A stretch of 64,000 bases of DNA, taken from Rhopalosiphum padi (lineage: Eukaryota; Arthropoda; Insecta; Hemiptera; Aphididae). A program made the translations under genes and the position numbers. Location: the NCBI RefSeq assembly GCF_020882245.1, contig NC_083599.1, positions 22,764,865-22,828,864 of the forward strand. The letters run 5' to 3'. The notes beneath the pieces were generated by a model. That model ran no database searches. It was given only the letters and a program-made list of their open reading frames with translations, and was not told the origin of the DNA. Positions 45,661 through 61,214 of this stretch are shown one piece after another; positions within the stretch are counted from its first letter, which is position 1; each line of letters opens with the position of its first letter.

Positions 45661-48600
45661 TAATTTATTACTAATTATAACTGGATTATATTTTAAATAC
45701 TTTCAAATAATTATAATAATATAATGATAATAACTACTTGTATTTACCTAATGTTTATCAATGATCAATGCACTTGTATGCAGCTTATCAAAGTAAATAA
45801 ATACAAGTGTAGGAAACCAGCAGACAAATTGCGATTCAAAGTGACATTCTAGTAAATCATGTATAAAATATAATAACTCATTCATTTTAAAAGGTCATTG
45901 TGACATCAATATTAGGTATAATTACTACTATTATTATAATTGTTTTATAATGTTTATAATATAATACAATTATTATAATTAATTATTTATTTTGTTTTTG
46001 ATTAATATTGATAGTAATAATAAATTTAACGAGTATATTCCATAGAAATATTCACGATTCAAATTAACCGCACATGACCAAATTGTCAGATATTCTACAT
46101 CGCCCGTAATGTATTGTAATTAATTGTACCTATTGTTACCTACCTCACCTGACTATAAAATGCGATTCGCCCACGTACACATGACTTTCGAAGGGCGGAA
46201 CGATCGACACGCACAATAATCACTTATTATTATTAAACGTACAAAATCGACGGGTTTCGCACCCCTTTCGAAAATACGTACCGTATTTAAATGCATAATA
46301 TACTTATGCTTAGTATTTATGCTCAGTGCCCTATTTATTCTCCTTTTATAATATAAAAAACTATAAGTGATTTTAATTAATCGCATGGTTATAAATCGAA
46401 CTCATTAAATTTAGAAAATTATATACGTCCATTAAGTTAAAAAAAAATAATTTGACATTTATTATTTTAATTTTTAGAAATCTTATTCTTATAGTTTTAT
46501 GAAACATAAACATGTAATTTCAAATGAAACACATTGAAATGTTGCCCCGTCCTTAAAAATGTGTAATAGGAGCAATAATCGGATTGCCTCATCCTCCCCC
46601 CCCCCCCATGAATATGTCACTAACTATCATACTAAACAACATACGTCTTAATACATTATTATTATAGGTAGGTATGCAACCAACTATTATACTTACACGT
46701 ACAACGAATCTATTATAACATCTACAATCTACATTTTAAATATTACATATTATAGTCACACATCTACCTACTAATTACTACGTTCGTGTCGTATTTTGTA
46801 TAGCGTATGAACGCCGTCCAATTTTTTTCGACCGTTTTCCCAATACGCACAGCCTATAATATAATACTATTTCGTTATAGTCTGTGCTGCGTGGTTATTT
46901 TCTTGAGTGGTGCTTTATGTTTATTATTATGATTCACGATATTAGTGATGTATTTTAAACGTTTAAACTTTTATCATAAATCCATAACTAAGCCAAGTGC
47001 TTTCGTACCATTCGGAGGAAAATCGTTATCAGCCAGGAAACATTATAGTATGTAATTTCGTTTTATATTATAGGATTATGGGATTTTATCACAATGGTTT
47101 CTGTAATCGATCAATTTATGTCGTGGTCTCGATCAATCACCGCTTCAATGTATTTCGATTTTCGTTTTTGTTCGTCTCCCCCACGTACACATGCCAGTTT
47201 TAAATTATACACAAATCTGTTGTTAACAATATTCATCTTTTGAGACTTAATATAAGACATATAGTTTAATATATAATTAATGAAATAATTCTATACTCCA
47301 ATAACTTCTAATAGCTATTATCGTTTAATAACGTCAATGATGGTGAAAATTATTAATATTAGGTATATAACACTATTCTAAGGGCTTCCTCGTGGTTTAA
47401 AATCATATCGAAACGGTATAATCTAAGTATGTACCTAATTGTTTTAAGCCATCACTCAATTCTAGTGTTCTCAAAATGTTCGCGATCATATAAATGTTCA
47501 ATAAAACTTTTTTAAATTTGATACCGTTGATGTCTTGAATTATTAAAAAATTATTAAGAATCTCAAGATTTATACGTTCGTTTATATTAGGTACTCTACA
47601 AAAGGTTACAATAATATCATTAATATCTATTTAAACAATGTACATATTCAATTATTACATATATATCGCATTGGTTAGAAATCACATATAATTTAAAATA
47701 ATTTATAAGTCGCTAAATGTTGGTAAATATACATTAATAAATAGTGTTAAATGCATACGATGATTACTGGCATATATAGTATTGAAAACAAATTGAACTA
47801 ATTTTTTTGTATAATATTTACGCACATTAATCAATAATAATAATACTGATCCATAAAAAAATTCTATTATTTAACGAACTATATTAAAGTCACAAACATA
47901 AATGAATATATCGTACAATATTATATCATAGTTTCAATGTAGGTACGTATTTATTATTATAAATCTACTGAACAAATAATATATAAATATGTTTTTAAAA
48001 AAATAGGTACATTTGATTTGTATTTGCAACAAAAAATAATCGCACACTTTTTATTACCACAAGCTCAATTGACAAAATGTATGGAAGAAAAGTAAATGAA
48101 AAAAATATTGTAAACTTAATGGATATGGACGTTTTTTAATCAAATTAATATCAATGGGTTGTCATTCATATATCAAATGTTACCTCAGTAATACACTTGG
48201 TTGTACATTATCTCAGATTATAATAATTTATAACTATAATAATTAAATAATTATAATATAATACTTCAGATTTTTACACAAACCATCTCATTACGAACGT
48301 GTAATAATCAACTATTTTTTATAAATATTATTGTATACTGGTGTAGTTTGTACTAAATATTATAGTTATATCTTAACTTTAGACATTTTCGTTGGATAAA
48401 ATAATGTCATAATATCTATACTTATTATCGAATTTTAAGGAGATACACATTACCGAAAGTTTCGTCATCGTTTATGTTAATCTTGTGTTCACATAAAAAT
48501 GATTTATTTATTAATTATAAGTCATTGTAATAATTATTGGTGTTCTATGGTATGTTCAAAACTAGAGATTTACAATTCCTTATATTATATTATAAAATCT

Positions 48601-50267
48601 ATTATAGTTACTTTAATAATTAAATTGCCATTTTAAGTAAAAATTACGTAATGGAGAACCTGGTGACATAAACTACTAGATTTTAAATAATTCTGGGTAA
48701 ACATTCAATATTTTAATAGCGGTAATTAATAATCGAACTCAATTCCTACGCACACGGGCCAGACCATACTATAAATTTAAATCCGGATTAAACCAAATGA
48801 CAGTATACATCATAATAAAATATTGCCACCATTTATATACTGCGGTATTGTTGTGCTCAAAATAAAAAATATGCGTCGCTAACATTATATTATATAATAT
48901 GTGGTATATAGGATTAACGTTGTATACAAGTACAATTTATAGATCACCATTCTATATTATGTCTCTCTATGTGAGATAACACACAAGACTTGAATTGGGG
49001 GAAAATCGGAAGGGGGATGTAAAAGAGTGAAAAAATGTGCGTACCTGAGTCCTGAATATTTAAATGTCTTATTGATTATGATATAATAATATTAGATAAA
49101 GTACGCAATAAATATTTTTTTTAACAGGAGAGGGACTCCGTTTCCTCGCACCCCACTCAATTCAAGCACTATTAACATAATTTAATAATAATTCTATAAT
49201 GTTATAATTATTATTAAGCCTTATAGTTGTATAATTTGTATCGTTGGAATAATATCGAATTAAAACAAATACATTAATATATAATGTATTCGTACTTATT
49301 GCGATTTGATGCGGTAGAAAAAATAATAATGATGATAATAATTGATGTCTATGATGTTTTCGTACGATTTGTTTTAGTTATTTAAGAATATATTTTTTAA
49401 TATAATATACTTAGAGATTTACTTCGAATATATAAGACGGTTATTTTTCAAACGCACATATAAATATGTTCGTCGAATAACTATATTCTGTTATAATATT
49501 TCTCAATCCGACTGTTAAATTCGGAAAGTTAATTTTCTCAAAACTCGAGTAATTTAATAAGACTTTGTAATTTTAAGACCTTTATTGTGTGTCATTACTT
49601 TAATTAACTATATATTATATTAATCTACACCACAGTGTGTTTGTCGGTGTAAAAATTACGTTATATATTATATCATAATATGGTATAAATGAAACGTTCT
49701 ACAGGGTGATTCACTACACATATTGGTAGATAAAAGTCCGTTGATTTTTGACGGGACAGCGTACCTCTTATTATAGTATTATACCTATTTAACCCGCCAG
49801 AAATTAGTGAGAATGCCAAAAGAATCACGCTGTTACATCACATTAGAATATATAATATTAAAATTATATTAATTAGTTAACCTAAATTAATTATATTCAA
49901 TGTCAGAATTACTTATAAATATAACTTAATAATACATACGATAAATAAATTGTTTTAAATAAAACCGTACATAATTCTCAAAAACTATAACTATATAAAA
50001 TATAGGTACTTTCTCAACAGACCTGTGCAAATATATTTAGCGAATCCCGCCAAAACAGTATTCTAATTATATCCCACTGTAACGTTTAATCATATACATC
50101 TATAGCACTGTAATCGATGACAAATTTTCGTTTTTGGTGTTTCATCATATTATCAAAAGTTTAAAATTAGTATTTTCACGCATATTTGACGATGCGTTTG
50201 TTTTGTGTGTTTTTTCATTAAGTTTTAATGTATTTATCGCGAAAAAAATATATATAAGAGTGATTTA

Positions 50268-50297
50268 AATAATAATAATAATAATAATAATAATAAT
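50268..50297. repeat. (AAT)n microsatellite
   Basis: About ten uninterrupted AAT units in the intergenic region. Confidence 0.9.
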
Positions 50298-53200
50298 TTA
50301 CTTATACTTATTACTGTACTACATATCCATCCAATTCCTTGTTTTAATCTTCTGAATTTGTTATTATTATTTTTTTTTTAATTATATATATTTACGGTTA
50401 TTGTTACCATATATTGTTAACGTATGCGTTATTCGATTTGATGATATCTTGACAAATTTAAACGCAGTTAGAAATATATTATATATAAATACTGACCTAC
50501 GTTACGTGTTACTGTTGTAATAAAATATGTTACTAGGTATAATATGTGTTATAATATAAATTGTTGAATAATATATAATATAATGATTTAGCAATTTATA
50601 AATAATAATGCGTGTAATTATTGATATTATATTATGATTACTCTCTATAGGAGTGGATTGTGTAACTACCTATATAGTTAATTGTTATCGTTTAGAAACA
50701 CTTGGAACACAATTTAATATCGTAGCATGTATAATAAATGTATATTAAAACTTAATAGTAGACAATTTTATATTGTTACTTGGTGGAAATATTGTTTTAA
50801 TGGAATTAAGACTAAATATAATAAATCAAAATACGATTGAAAAACAAACAATTTTGCTTTCAGGAAGATAGAAGAATAACGTAACAAATTTGGACCACAA
50901 ATGTCGACGCGATCAAAGTACTACCAGAAAATTCTAAGAAAAATCCGGTTTGGGAGCTTATCATAATAGGAAATTGTTGAGGTCAAAAGACTGAGATTTA
51001 TTACGCGTTTAAATTGTCAGTATTCGATATGGGTACAATTTTTGGTATCAAAATTAAATTTCAAAATATTTTTTACCAGTTTTTGTTCCATAGGTACCGT
51101 ATTGTGCTTGTAGGTATTAGATGTAGAGATTTGTCGGCCACTAATATAATGTTTTCTTTGATATTATTTTACTATCTACAAATCATTTTTAAATATAATA
51201 TCACCGCTTGTATAACTGTTACCTATATAATTTTCAATTGTTACTGTTACCTATTATCTTTCAAAAATTTAATTTATTTACTCTTTGATGTAAGCAATAT
51301 TAGACATATTGTACATACTTATGCGACGAGAAAAATACCTATATATAATAATTAATATAGATGATCATCCTATTCGTTTTTCACACTGTTATCTTCCATT
51401 TACATATGTATACCTAATAGAAAAAAAAAAGTAATTTAATTTACACGTAGTTGAAACCAAAAAGTGTGCGATCGTTTTTTTCTTTCATTATTTTAATATA
51501 AAACTATATTATATTGCTATTATTATTGTAATAATATATAATAAATATTCGAATACTACACATTGTCGCAACGCGTTAAAAACTAGCTATCACAAAAAAT
51601 AAACGATTTTATGCATCCGAGTATTTCGTGCACTTTTTGGGATTATTTTATTTTAACTTTTTTTTTTTTAGCTTATATTCGGTTTAAATAATATTAATGT
51701 GTACTTATTATTACAACGATAATATTAAAATTCTGTTGTATTTTATATAATAATAATATTCCATCATGTCATTACACAATAAGTATACCTATCGGCTATC
51801 GGTTCAGTATTAAGTATATGTACAAATATAACAAATATATTTATATATGCCCACACACGCTTTACATAAATATATATTATATTACCGATATAAAATGAAT
51901 ATTAAAAAGTTAAATTTAATGAATATTTTTTCATTTTATTGGCTAATAAAGATTAACATACAGATGCCAACATAATATACATGTCTAATGTATACCTATA
52001 TATTATTTGCTTGTATATCTGTACATGTACACACATGCAAATGGCATAATGAACATGATACAACATTTTATATTATGTCGGACTTAATAGAACCTATAAT
52101 TATCTACTTATCGAAATTATGAAACCCAAATATCAGTAATGAGTCCTTTTTGTATAATAATAATATTAATTTCCAAGAATAATTACTGTTTATAATAATA
52201 TTAAAAATAAATAAATCAATAGGAATAGGATATTTAACCTACACAAGTACACTTATTTATTGATATTCACTTGGAAAAAAAATTAATCTATACATAATCT
52301 ATCTATATTATACTTATTATCATTGTATCGGACGAGTACATTTTACTAATTTTCCACCAAGTAATAATATATACAATTATCTTGAGTTATGCATTTTTTT
52401 TTTATATATATTGATTGTACTTGATTAAAAAACAATAATAATTGTAGTTATACTTCTGTTGGATATTATATTATTACTATATTATAACAATTACAAGTAT
52501 TATTACTACCTATAAATTATTTGCTATAATAGTTGTGTAATTTTTGTCGTGTATGAAATTTTAAACTTTTTTATCTTGTTATTCCCTAATTGTTGTTAAC
52601 TATTTAAAATTCGTCCGATTAAATTAAATCTAATTCGTTTTCATTTTCAATTTAACATAGACAAATAATGTAATGTTTATTTATTGTTATTTTAATTTTT
52701 TTGTTTGTTGATATACACTTCATTGTTAGTTAATAAATAAATGAAATGAAATGTGTTTTAAATACATTTGACAGCATTTTACTAAGTGTCTATTATGTTC
52801 TATGTATGTTTTTTTTTATTTGTTTTTTCTGCTAAATAATAATTTTTTAATATAATTTTATCATCATTATAATAATTATAAACCGTTACAGACTATGTAA
52901 CTATTATGGATTCTTATATATTATGTACCTTTACCTCTGTTTAATTATTTCGGAACAAATCATTTATACTGCTATAAACTATAAATATTATAACAGTTCT
53001 ATCTTTTGAATGGAAAAAAAAGATTTTACTATTTCGTATTTACAAAAATTAACGACAATGTGATTCAAAGAATAAAATATTAATGTTGAAATGTTGTGAA
53101 AATAAAAACGAGATATCTTTGAATGTAAAATAATTATTACGTGTTGTATTATTTTAGAGGCATGTTTAATTGAAACGCCTTATTTATGTCTATTTAAAAT

Positions 53201-56056
53201 TATCACAATTTACAATTTATAAACATCTGCAGATATTATAATAGACGATTTCTAGTAAATATTACTAAATAATGCAATATACTATAGGTATTATGCATGG
53301 CGTTGCTAATAAACTGTATAATATAGACAATATAGTATCAACTAATTGATGTTCGAAAAATATTTTATTTATTTTCTTCAATACTCTTAGCTATGTCTTG
53401 TGTCATTAAATAACATTGTCCATAAATACCACGCAATCTCGTAGTTTTCGGTGTAATTGCAGTGTTGTTTTAGTTGGTATACATCAGAGGTTATGGCGTA
53501 TGCTCGCTATCATATATTTTATAATATTTTAAAAGTGAACACGCTGTTATATTATTTTATTTTTATAAATTTTACAATCATTTTAAAGTTTTTCTAACAT
53601 TCAATCATCTAAACTTAGGTATATTAAATTTCAATATTTAATTGCATTTATAAGTCTGATAAGTAATAATATTGATTAGGTATTCAGTGAGAATTTTACC
53701 GTAAGATTATTGGGTTTTAAATTTAACAGAGTACAATAATATAATCTTACATTAACCAATTATACTACATATAACAATTAAAATTAAATTATATTTTGCA
53801 ATATTATAGGTAAAGTTAATCAGCTAATTTAAAAGTGTATAATTTCGAACAAACCATAAAGCATTTGAAATCACACGGAGAACTTTGGATTGTAGGACTT
53901 GTATTTTATTTATTGCTACAACTCGCATAATTGACTCCAGACCGGGACAACATATAATGGTAAATATGGAATATTATTAATAATATTATTTAAATATATG
54001 GTAATATTGGATATATATGTTGGTATCTTCGCTGTAATTTGGAAGATATGTGATGAAGGTTCCAAGTAAGTTTATATTTTTATCTAATAATATTACTCAA
54101 AGGTATTTAATATTATGAAACCATGCTATATTATACCATTTATACCTATTGAGTTTAGAGTATTATAATTTTTGGGTTTGCGCAATTTTAATGAAAAAAC
54201 TGAAGGTGCTGAAGCTCATCTATCTTTGTTTATAATGTTATCTAGAGGTTATGGATACCTGTTACTATTAATATTTAAATTAATATGAAACAATTTGCTG
54301 GTGCTAATTTCAAAATTGGGGGTGCTAAGCACGCCCAAGCCCCCCCCCCCAAATTGCGCCTACGGTTATACGGTCGTATATAGTACCGCGCGTATACGGA
54401 TAATCATATTTGAAAATATATAATATATTTTTCATAAAATATTTAAATGGTACCTATAATAATATTATCATTTATATTCCTAAAACTTGGTATATACAAG
54501 TAATGCCTAATTTGAGAACATAGTTATTGATTAACCATCGACGAGTGACGACCTGCAAAACACAACAAGAAATCCAAAAACAAAACGACAAATATGTAAC
54601 CCTATGGTTCTATCCCCCTTTTCCTTTTACGGCTGAAAATGAATTACAAGGTTTTAAACGTGATTTTATAAAATAATAATGTAATATTGTCAATAAATAT
54701 ACTTTTAATGTTACTAGGTACTATGTAGAATTTTATAATTTAATGTAAATAGAAATATTTAGTTAACACATGTTATATATTTTAATAACGGACATAAATA
54801 TAATTGTACCGACAATTGATGATAGAACGCTGAAATAATCACACAACAGCTGATAATTCGACATCAAGAAAACAGCTCTTCTTCGACCTCTACCATAAGA
54901 TCAAAAAGAAAAGAATAAATACAGTTAATGGAAAATACTGTAAACATTTTTATTGAAACGTATTAGGTATACAACGTATTTTATTTTTATAAACTAAAAT
55001 ACTAAATTTCAATATTTCTGATTAAGTAATAGTTTTTTTCAGAATCGTAATTTTTCGTAATTAACTAGAAGTAGATGGCAACCAAGGCACACAGTCTATA
55101 CATCACATACGGTTAATAATTTACCATATACCCAATTATACCATTAAAACTATACAACTGAGCGTAAAGTAATTTATTATAGTTTAACACAGACGCTCGA
55201 ACTGGCTCAAAAAGTCTGATCACGACGCCCATCGATTGTACAGAAAAATGATTACCTACACATTTTTTCTCGGAAATTACTTATAAAATGCTCATAACTT
55301 GCTTAAAAATAAAATTAATGTTTTTGAACTTTCCATTTTCCATTTTATTCATAAACGGATTTATCGTGGAATGGTGGTATAGACATAATATGTACTATGT
55401 AGGTAATATGTCCTCTTGAAATGCAGTAGATACAACACAGGCATCATTTATATTCAATATATAAAAATTTCGAAACTGTATCGAGTGAGTATGTACCTAA
55501 TTTTGTTTTAGTTTTTGCGTAAACGAGTATATCCATACTTATATTATAATACCACCATAAAGTGAATTCATCAAACACTTTCTCGGGAGCACTTTACAGA
55601 CAACAACACAAAGGGTTAACAAATGACCAATTAAGTTAAAAAAAAAAATAATAATTAAAATGCTTGATGCGTTTAATATAACGTTCAAAAGAGTGCGCGT
55701 CCAGACTGTTGATAAAAAAAAAATCTGCTAAGTGCTAAAATATACATTCATACCCATCAGTTGGTTTTTAAAAATGTGAAATCGTGGAGTGGTGTTATAC
55801 CATGTTAGGTGGCGTTTCTTTCAGTTTCAAAATAAATTTTCGCATTTGTGATCGTATTGCGGTGTTGCATTGTATGAGGTGTGCCCGCCAAACCAAACCC
55901 ACTCAATCAACAAGGTTTTCCCACAGGTCAATTCATCAAACAAGCGTGTTAAACAATTCTATGGCTAACCGATGAGGTAAGTAAAACATTCATATTTGCT
56001 ATCCACTTATATGATCGACCCACTGGACCCTGCCCCGAGTTAGTACCATCGTCTAA

Positions 56057-56180
56057 CAGCGTTTCCCAAAGTGGGTGATATCGCCCCCTTGGGGGCGTTA
56101 GTTCTCTTCAAGGGGGCAATGGAAGTTACAAGCTTATTTTGGGGGTATTTCATTACAAAAGGGGGGCGGTGACAGTTGCA
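56057..56180 (+). mobile_element. hAT-like element end (fragment)
   Basis: Begins CAGCGTTTCCCAAAGTGGGT, a sequence typical of hAT transposon termini, followed by a hairpin-like GCCCCCTTGGGGGC. The matching right end and target duplication were not found, so it is a fragment or the element extends further with divergence. Confidence 0.5.
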
Positions 56181-56303
56181 ATTCTTTTCAATAACAATAT
56201 TATTTATATTAATACATTGTTTGCTTCTTACTAAAATCGAACTTAACATCAACCAACTTCTAGAAAAACACCAGTCACGTCCATCTCATTAGGACACCTT
56301 TTA

Positions 56304-57265
56304 GATTCTGAACGGAGTGATGAATGTATATGAATTGATTATACAATGATGTGTCTTTTTTTATTTTTTTTTTTATGGAGTAGTAATAATGCTTCGATTT
56401 TTGACTTCATCCCATCTTTGAAAATGAAAATTCATCTAGTTGGTACTTTGGGGGGTCAAAAGTAAAATATTTCCAATAGTTTTCAAAAGCGTGGGGAAAA
56501 CCTCTTAAAAAATTACGGAAAAACGGGAATTTTTACGCATATCCACTTTTTGACAAAATCGATTTTTTGATTTTGCTGTAACTCAAAAACGAATCATTGT
56601 AAATATTTGAAATTTTCACCAAATGTTTATATTAGCGTTATCTATTTACCATTAAGTTTTCAAAATATTTAGAATTTTTTTAAGCTACTTAATTGAAATT
56701 TTTGACTTTTTTTCTTAAAATGTCGATAAAAAAAATCTTTAAAATTTAATACAAGGTTTATTATAAGTTGAACTTATCGTAGTAAAAAAAAATCAAAAAA
56801 TCGTTAGTCACAATTTTTGTTTATAAGGATTTAAAGTTCAAATATTTACGAAATATATCAAAATCGCGAAAATTTGCAAGGAATTTTGATATTGAAAATT
56901 CATAAAATTTTTGTGATTTATACTTAAGGTTCAAAAATCCAATACAAGGTTATCCATAAGTTTTCCTTTAAGTAATTGTAAAAAAAAATTCCAACGTCAA
57001 TATAGAAAACATTTTATGATCGTATGAAATTTAATTTTTTACGAAATCGCGTAAAATAACGATATATTACAATTTAAATATAGGTAATAATGTAATATAT
57101 CCAACTAATTATCATTTACTGACAAATCATCTCCGTTCAGAATCGTTTTTCGTATACAATGATACCCGTCATTGCATTCAAATTTAACACATCCATTATA
57201 GTGACCAGTGACCTACTCTCCATCTCTACTATACAGCAGAGCGATACCCACTTGCCCACTTTTTA
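56304..57265 (+). repeat. Dispersed repeat, longest copy, with inverted 14-mers
   Basis: The 14-mer GATTCTGAACGGAG (56304-56317) is repeated exactly in inverted form at 57131-57144 (CTCCGTTCAGAATC). The interior is AT-rich with no long frame. Homology with other copies (1.6-2.0 kb, 36.0-36.5 kb, 61.8-62.6 kb) includes about 120 bases beyond the right 14-mer, with the words TTCAAATTTAACACATCCAT and CCCACTTGCC, so the 14-mers may be internal rather than termini. Probably a non-autonomous transposon family. Confidence 0.7.
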
Positions 57266-58557
57266 TTATTGTATTTTATTCTATTGAAAATAGTACATGA
57301 TATAAATATATAGTTATTATTACTATGTTGTACCAATCTGTTTTGACGTACCTGATTCTTCGTCACTAGTTGTATGATAGAATCATTTACATAATTACAT
57401 TTATAGCTTATGAACTCATCACAGCGTCAAATTCATTTGTTTTCAGTGATTCTGTTATCTTTATATAAATAGGTATCCGCCTTAAGTGCATTTTTACTTT
57501 TTTGGCTATTTAAAATAATTAAATTTGACATTTTTCGTTTTTCCAATTTCGGTTCAAGCAAGGATTAGAAGTGGCCAACGCACACAAGTGATTACCTTAT
57601 AGAAAGTTGCAACAGTCCGTTTTGACGTTTATTTCATCATTTTTATTGTTCTCTGTCTTGGAATATTAAATATAAATCATCAATATATATTATATCTACG
57701 TTCATTAATCGTCTGTAGTTGTTCACTTGTTCACTTGTTCGAGTTGTTCGTATAGAGTAGTGGTTCTAAACCCTTTTTTGGCCCGGCTGGCAATCCTTCA
57801 CCGAGATAACTGATGTAGGTATATCTACGGTATATCCAAAATTTTCGTACCCAATTATTACAGTAATTATTTTGATAAACTTATTTTACTTCTGTTTGTC
57901 CTATAATATGTTACAGTTAAAGTTAATTTAGGCATGATAATATATTATAAAAAAGTCACTAGGTTAGTATAAAATAATACTGGCTACTGCCCACTAGGTG
58001 ACTAATAAATTTCTCTGTGCGACAATTATTATTATACATCTATATCAATTTTATGTAGAATTTCAAAGGTATTCTTCAACTTGTTATATATATAATTAAA
58101 TTACTTTAACAGCACAACGCAAACACACATTTGTACACATGACCTTTCATAATTATATTGTTTTAATTCGTAATGATGATGTATTTATTTAGGTAACCCT
58201 CTGTTTAATTTAAATTTTGAAATGTTATTAAATATCAAAGTCAACAGCTACATATTGAATATATGAAATGTACATATTAAATTATTTTTATAATAATAAT
58301 TTCTACGAACTAGAAAATATTTCATTTAAAATGTTCGTAATAATATAGGACATAAGAAAAGCGACAGTCATGCAGCTGATCGATTTGTTTATAATATATT
58401 TTGTCCGAAGGTTCTACGTGATGTTATATCTACATGATTGTGTTTCGAAGATGCTATTATAATTCTTAATATATTTATTGTCATGTATCATAGACTATTC
58501 TGGCACCTTGAGTAATTTTTGAATTTTAACAATACACATACACATCAATATATTGAA

Positions 58558-59155
58558 TCTAGGTAAAAATGTACATGGTAAAATTGTCCAAAACCAAAAA
58601 TGTCCATGGTAAAATTGTCCAAAATAAACTAAGTAAAAGACCTCGTTAAAAATATACAACATTGATTATAATAATATTTAAAAAAAAAAATAAACAATTA
58701 TTTCATTATTGCGGTAGTCAGATATGAAAAGTGTATTTATACAACATTGATTATAATATTTAAAAAAATAATTAATAATTTTTTCGTTATTGAATATAAA
58801 ATATAAATAAAAAAATTGATTATAAAAATGTCCAAATAATAGTTAATAATTAATAATTCTTTCGTTATCGAATATAAAAATAAATAAAAAAATTGATTAT
58901 AAAAATGTCCAAAAAAACCTAGATAATTATTGCCTAATTAAAATTTATGAATGTCAACGATATACATTTTAAAAAGTTTTCTATATTTCTTTCTTTATTA
59001 TTATACTCTTCGCAAATTTTTTTAAATTTTTCTTGCATATTAATATACATTTTTTTTTTGCCGGTGATTGTCCTATATCTCTTTGCCCAATTTTAACTAA
59101 ATTTTAACATGGACATTCTTGGTTTCGGACATTTTCACCTAGGACATTCTTGTAT
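58558..59155. mobile_element. MITE-like inverted-repeat element with internal duplication
   Basis: The left end (58560-58610) contains AGGTAAAAATGTACATGG and GTCCAAAACCAAAAATGTCC. The right end (59109-59141) reads, reverse-complemented, as AGGTGAAAATGTCC and GAAACCAAGAATGTCCATG. The interior has a direct duplication of a segment with AAAAAATTGATTATAAAAATG at about 58806 and 58885. No coding frame. Target duplication not established. Confidence 0.6.
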
Positions 59156-61214
59156 AATACCGTTGAGTCCAAAGCACCTTCACCCACACGCTATGACATG
59201 TTCCTGTATAATTAAATTAAACTATAATAAACAAGGATTTAAAATGTATCATTGACTTATTCCGAACAAACGAATGAAACAGCGGAAAGTAGGCACGCTA
59301 CACAACTTACACTATTGACTCAATAGTCAATACCTGCACATTTTAAAAGTATCAAACAATTACATATGATTTATTTTTGTCCAAATAAATTTACTACATT
59401 TTTAAGTAGGTATGTTGTTATTTATTTGAACAATAAACTTACAGTTGGTTAAAGTATCAGAAACTGCTAATCATTGTGTCATTAAGAGTTTCATAAACAG
59501 CTTAAAATCAAAATCAATTACTATATTGTTTAAACATTTTAGTTTTTATAAATTTCCAACATATTTTGACATGAAAATAATTTTTTGATAGATTAAATAA
59601 CATAGGTTTATTTAAATATTAAATAAAACCATAAAATAACCACGATATGAAATATACTATTTTGAAGAAATTTGGTTTTTATATTTGTTTTATATAAGTA
59701 ATAATACTTAAATTTATTTTCATAGATAAATTGATTACAAAATATAAATACATTCTTAAAATTATATAAGTATAGAACTAAGTATGACTAACTTAATAAT
59801 TATCACTCATATTATTGATGATTCTTCGAAAATACAATATTTAAGAATTTTATTCATACATTTTTAACCTAGTTGTTTTAATGCAAATAAAAAATTTGTT
59901 AATTATTAATGCAATCCCAACAGTATTTGTTTAGAAACAATCAACTAAATTACAATCATTCAATATAACCGGAGGCGCTGAACTCATATGTCATGTGCTT
60001 TACTTCTTAAATGGATGGATGGGTAGTGAGTGGATGCGTATAGGTGAGTTATAGTGGTTAATGGGTTAATAAAGTTAAATAAGGTGTTATATACATATTA
60101 TAATTAATGCCTGATAGCGTGAAATATAGGAATTATAAGTCATAAAAATAAAAATTTTAAATTTCGCATTACAAAAAGAGTCTGAGTTCGGCCTCACTAA
60201 AATACTAATTATAACATTTTTAATATTGAGAAAAAGTATACATATTAATATATTATATTGGGTTATACTTTTGTAGAATCTTACACTATCCCTAAAAAAA
60301 CTCGAATATTACAAAAATAACATTACATGTATAAATAGTATTGTATACAATAGATATTTTATTTTTGTTATTAATATCATTCAGTTTTATTTTATTTTTT
60401 AATAAAATCTTTCAAAATTCCTGAATAACCAATTGCAAGTAGGTATTTTAGAATTCAATGTCAGATCAGGTTATGATAAAATAAAATAAACATGATAAAG
60501 ACATTTACATTTATAAAAAATACTTTAAAATCATTTTTTTTTTTAATATTATATTATGGGTATTTTGTATATGTTTATTGTAAGTACTGACAAGTGTAAA
60601 ATTATTAAAAATCTAAACACTTATAGAATTTTATATAGAAAACATAAAATACAAAATAATATAAAAAGGTTTAAACTTAAGGTAAATTTTCAAGCCTTTT
60701 CATCCTGCTTCACTGTATATTGTTCTGTAAAAATTATTTGATGCTTACAAATTCCTTATTCATTATTTGTGTGTTTTTATGTCGAGATAAACATGTTTGA
60801 AAACATTTTATGAATACACTAAACATTATTTAGTTGTAATTAATAAGTTTATATGAACAAAAATTAAAAATAATTTATTTATACTATATCAAAAAATATA
60901 TTATTTAAATGTTAGTTATTTTCAATTATAATTTATAATTGTTATGAATATCATAAAAAAATTATAATAATTAATTCAAAATCTAACGAAAATATTTTTT
61001 AATAAATACAGGAATTGAGATAGCTGTCGGTTCTATTATGTTCTATGGCGATTGGTAATAACTTTTTAATTATATGTTAAATATTTTCCAATAAGTGATA
61101 ATATATGAATAAATAATGATGTTTGTTAATGTTTTTACGTTCGTTTTATTCGAGTGCCATCATAATAATTTATTCATTACTATCAAAGGACTATTATTTA
61201 TACTTTAATTTCAG

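Larger units (their letters stand above)
45661..61214. other. Gene-poor intergenic stretch with transposon debris
   Basis: About 15.5 kb of AT-rich DNA without a convincing coding exon. Visible items are (AAT)n at about 50268-50297, C-rich runs at about 46595-46607 and 54341-54352, hAT-like end words near 56057 and perhaps 57764, the long dispersed-repeat copy at 56304-57265 and an inverted-repeat element at 58558-59155. Chance ORFs such as 51014-51355 lack protein-like character. Confidence 0.6.

Noticed and set aside
51014..51355. 113-codon hydrophobic frame in the intergenic region
   Set aside because: Phe/Ile/Tyr-rich, as expected from AT-rich DNA; no family resemblance.
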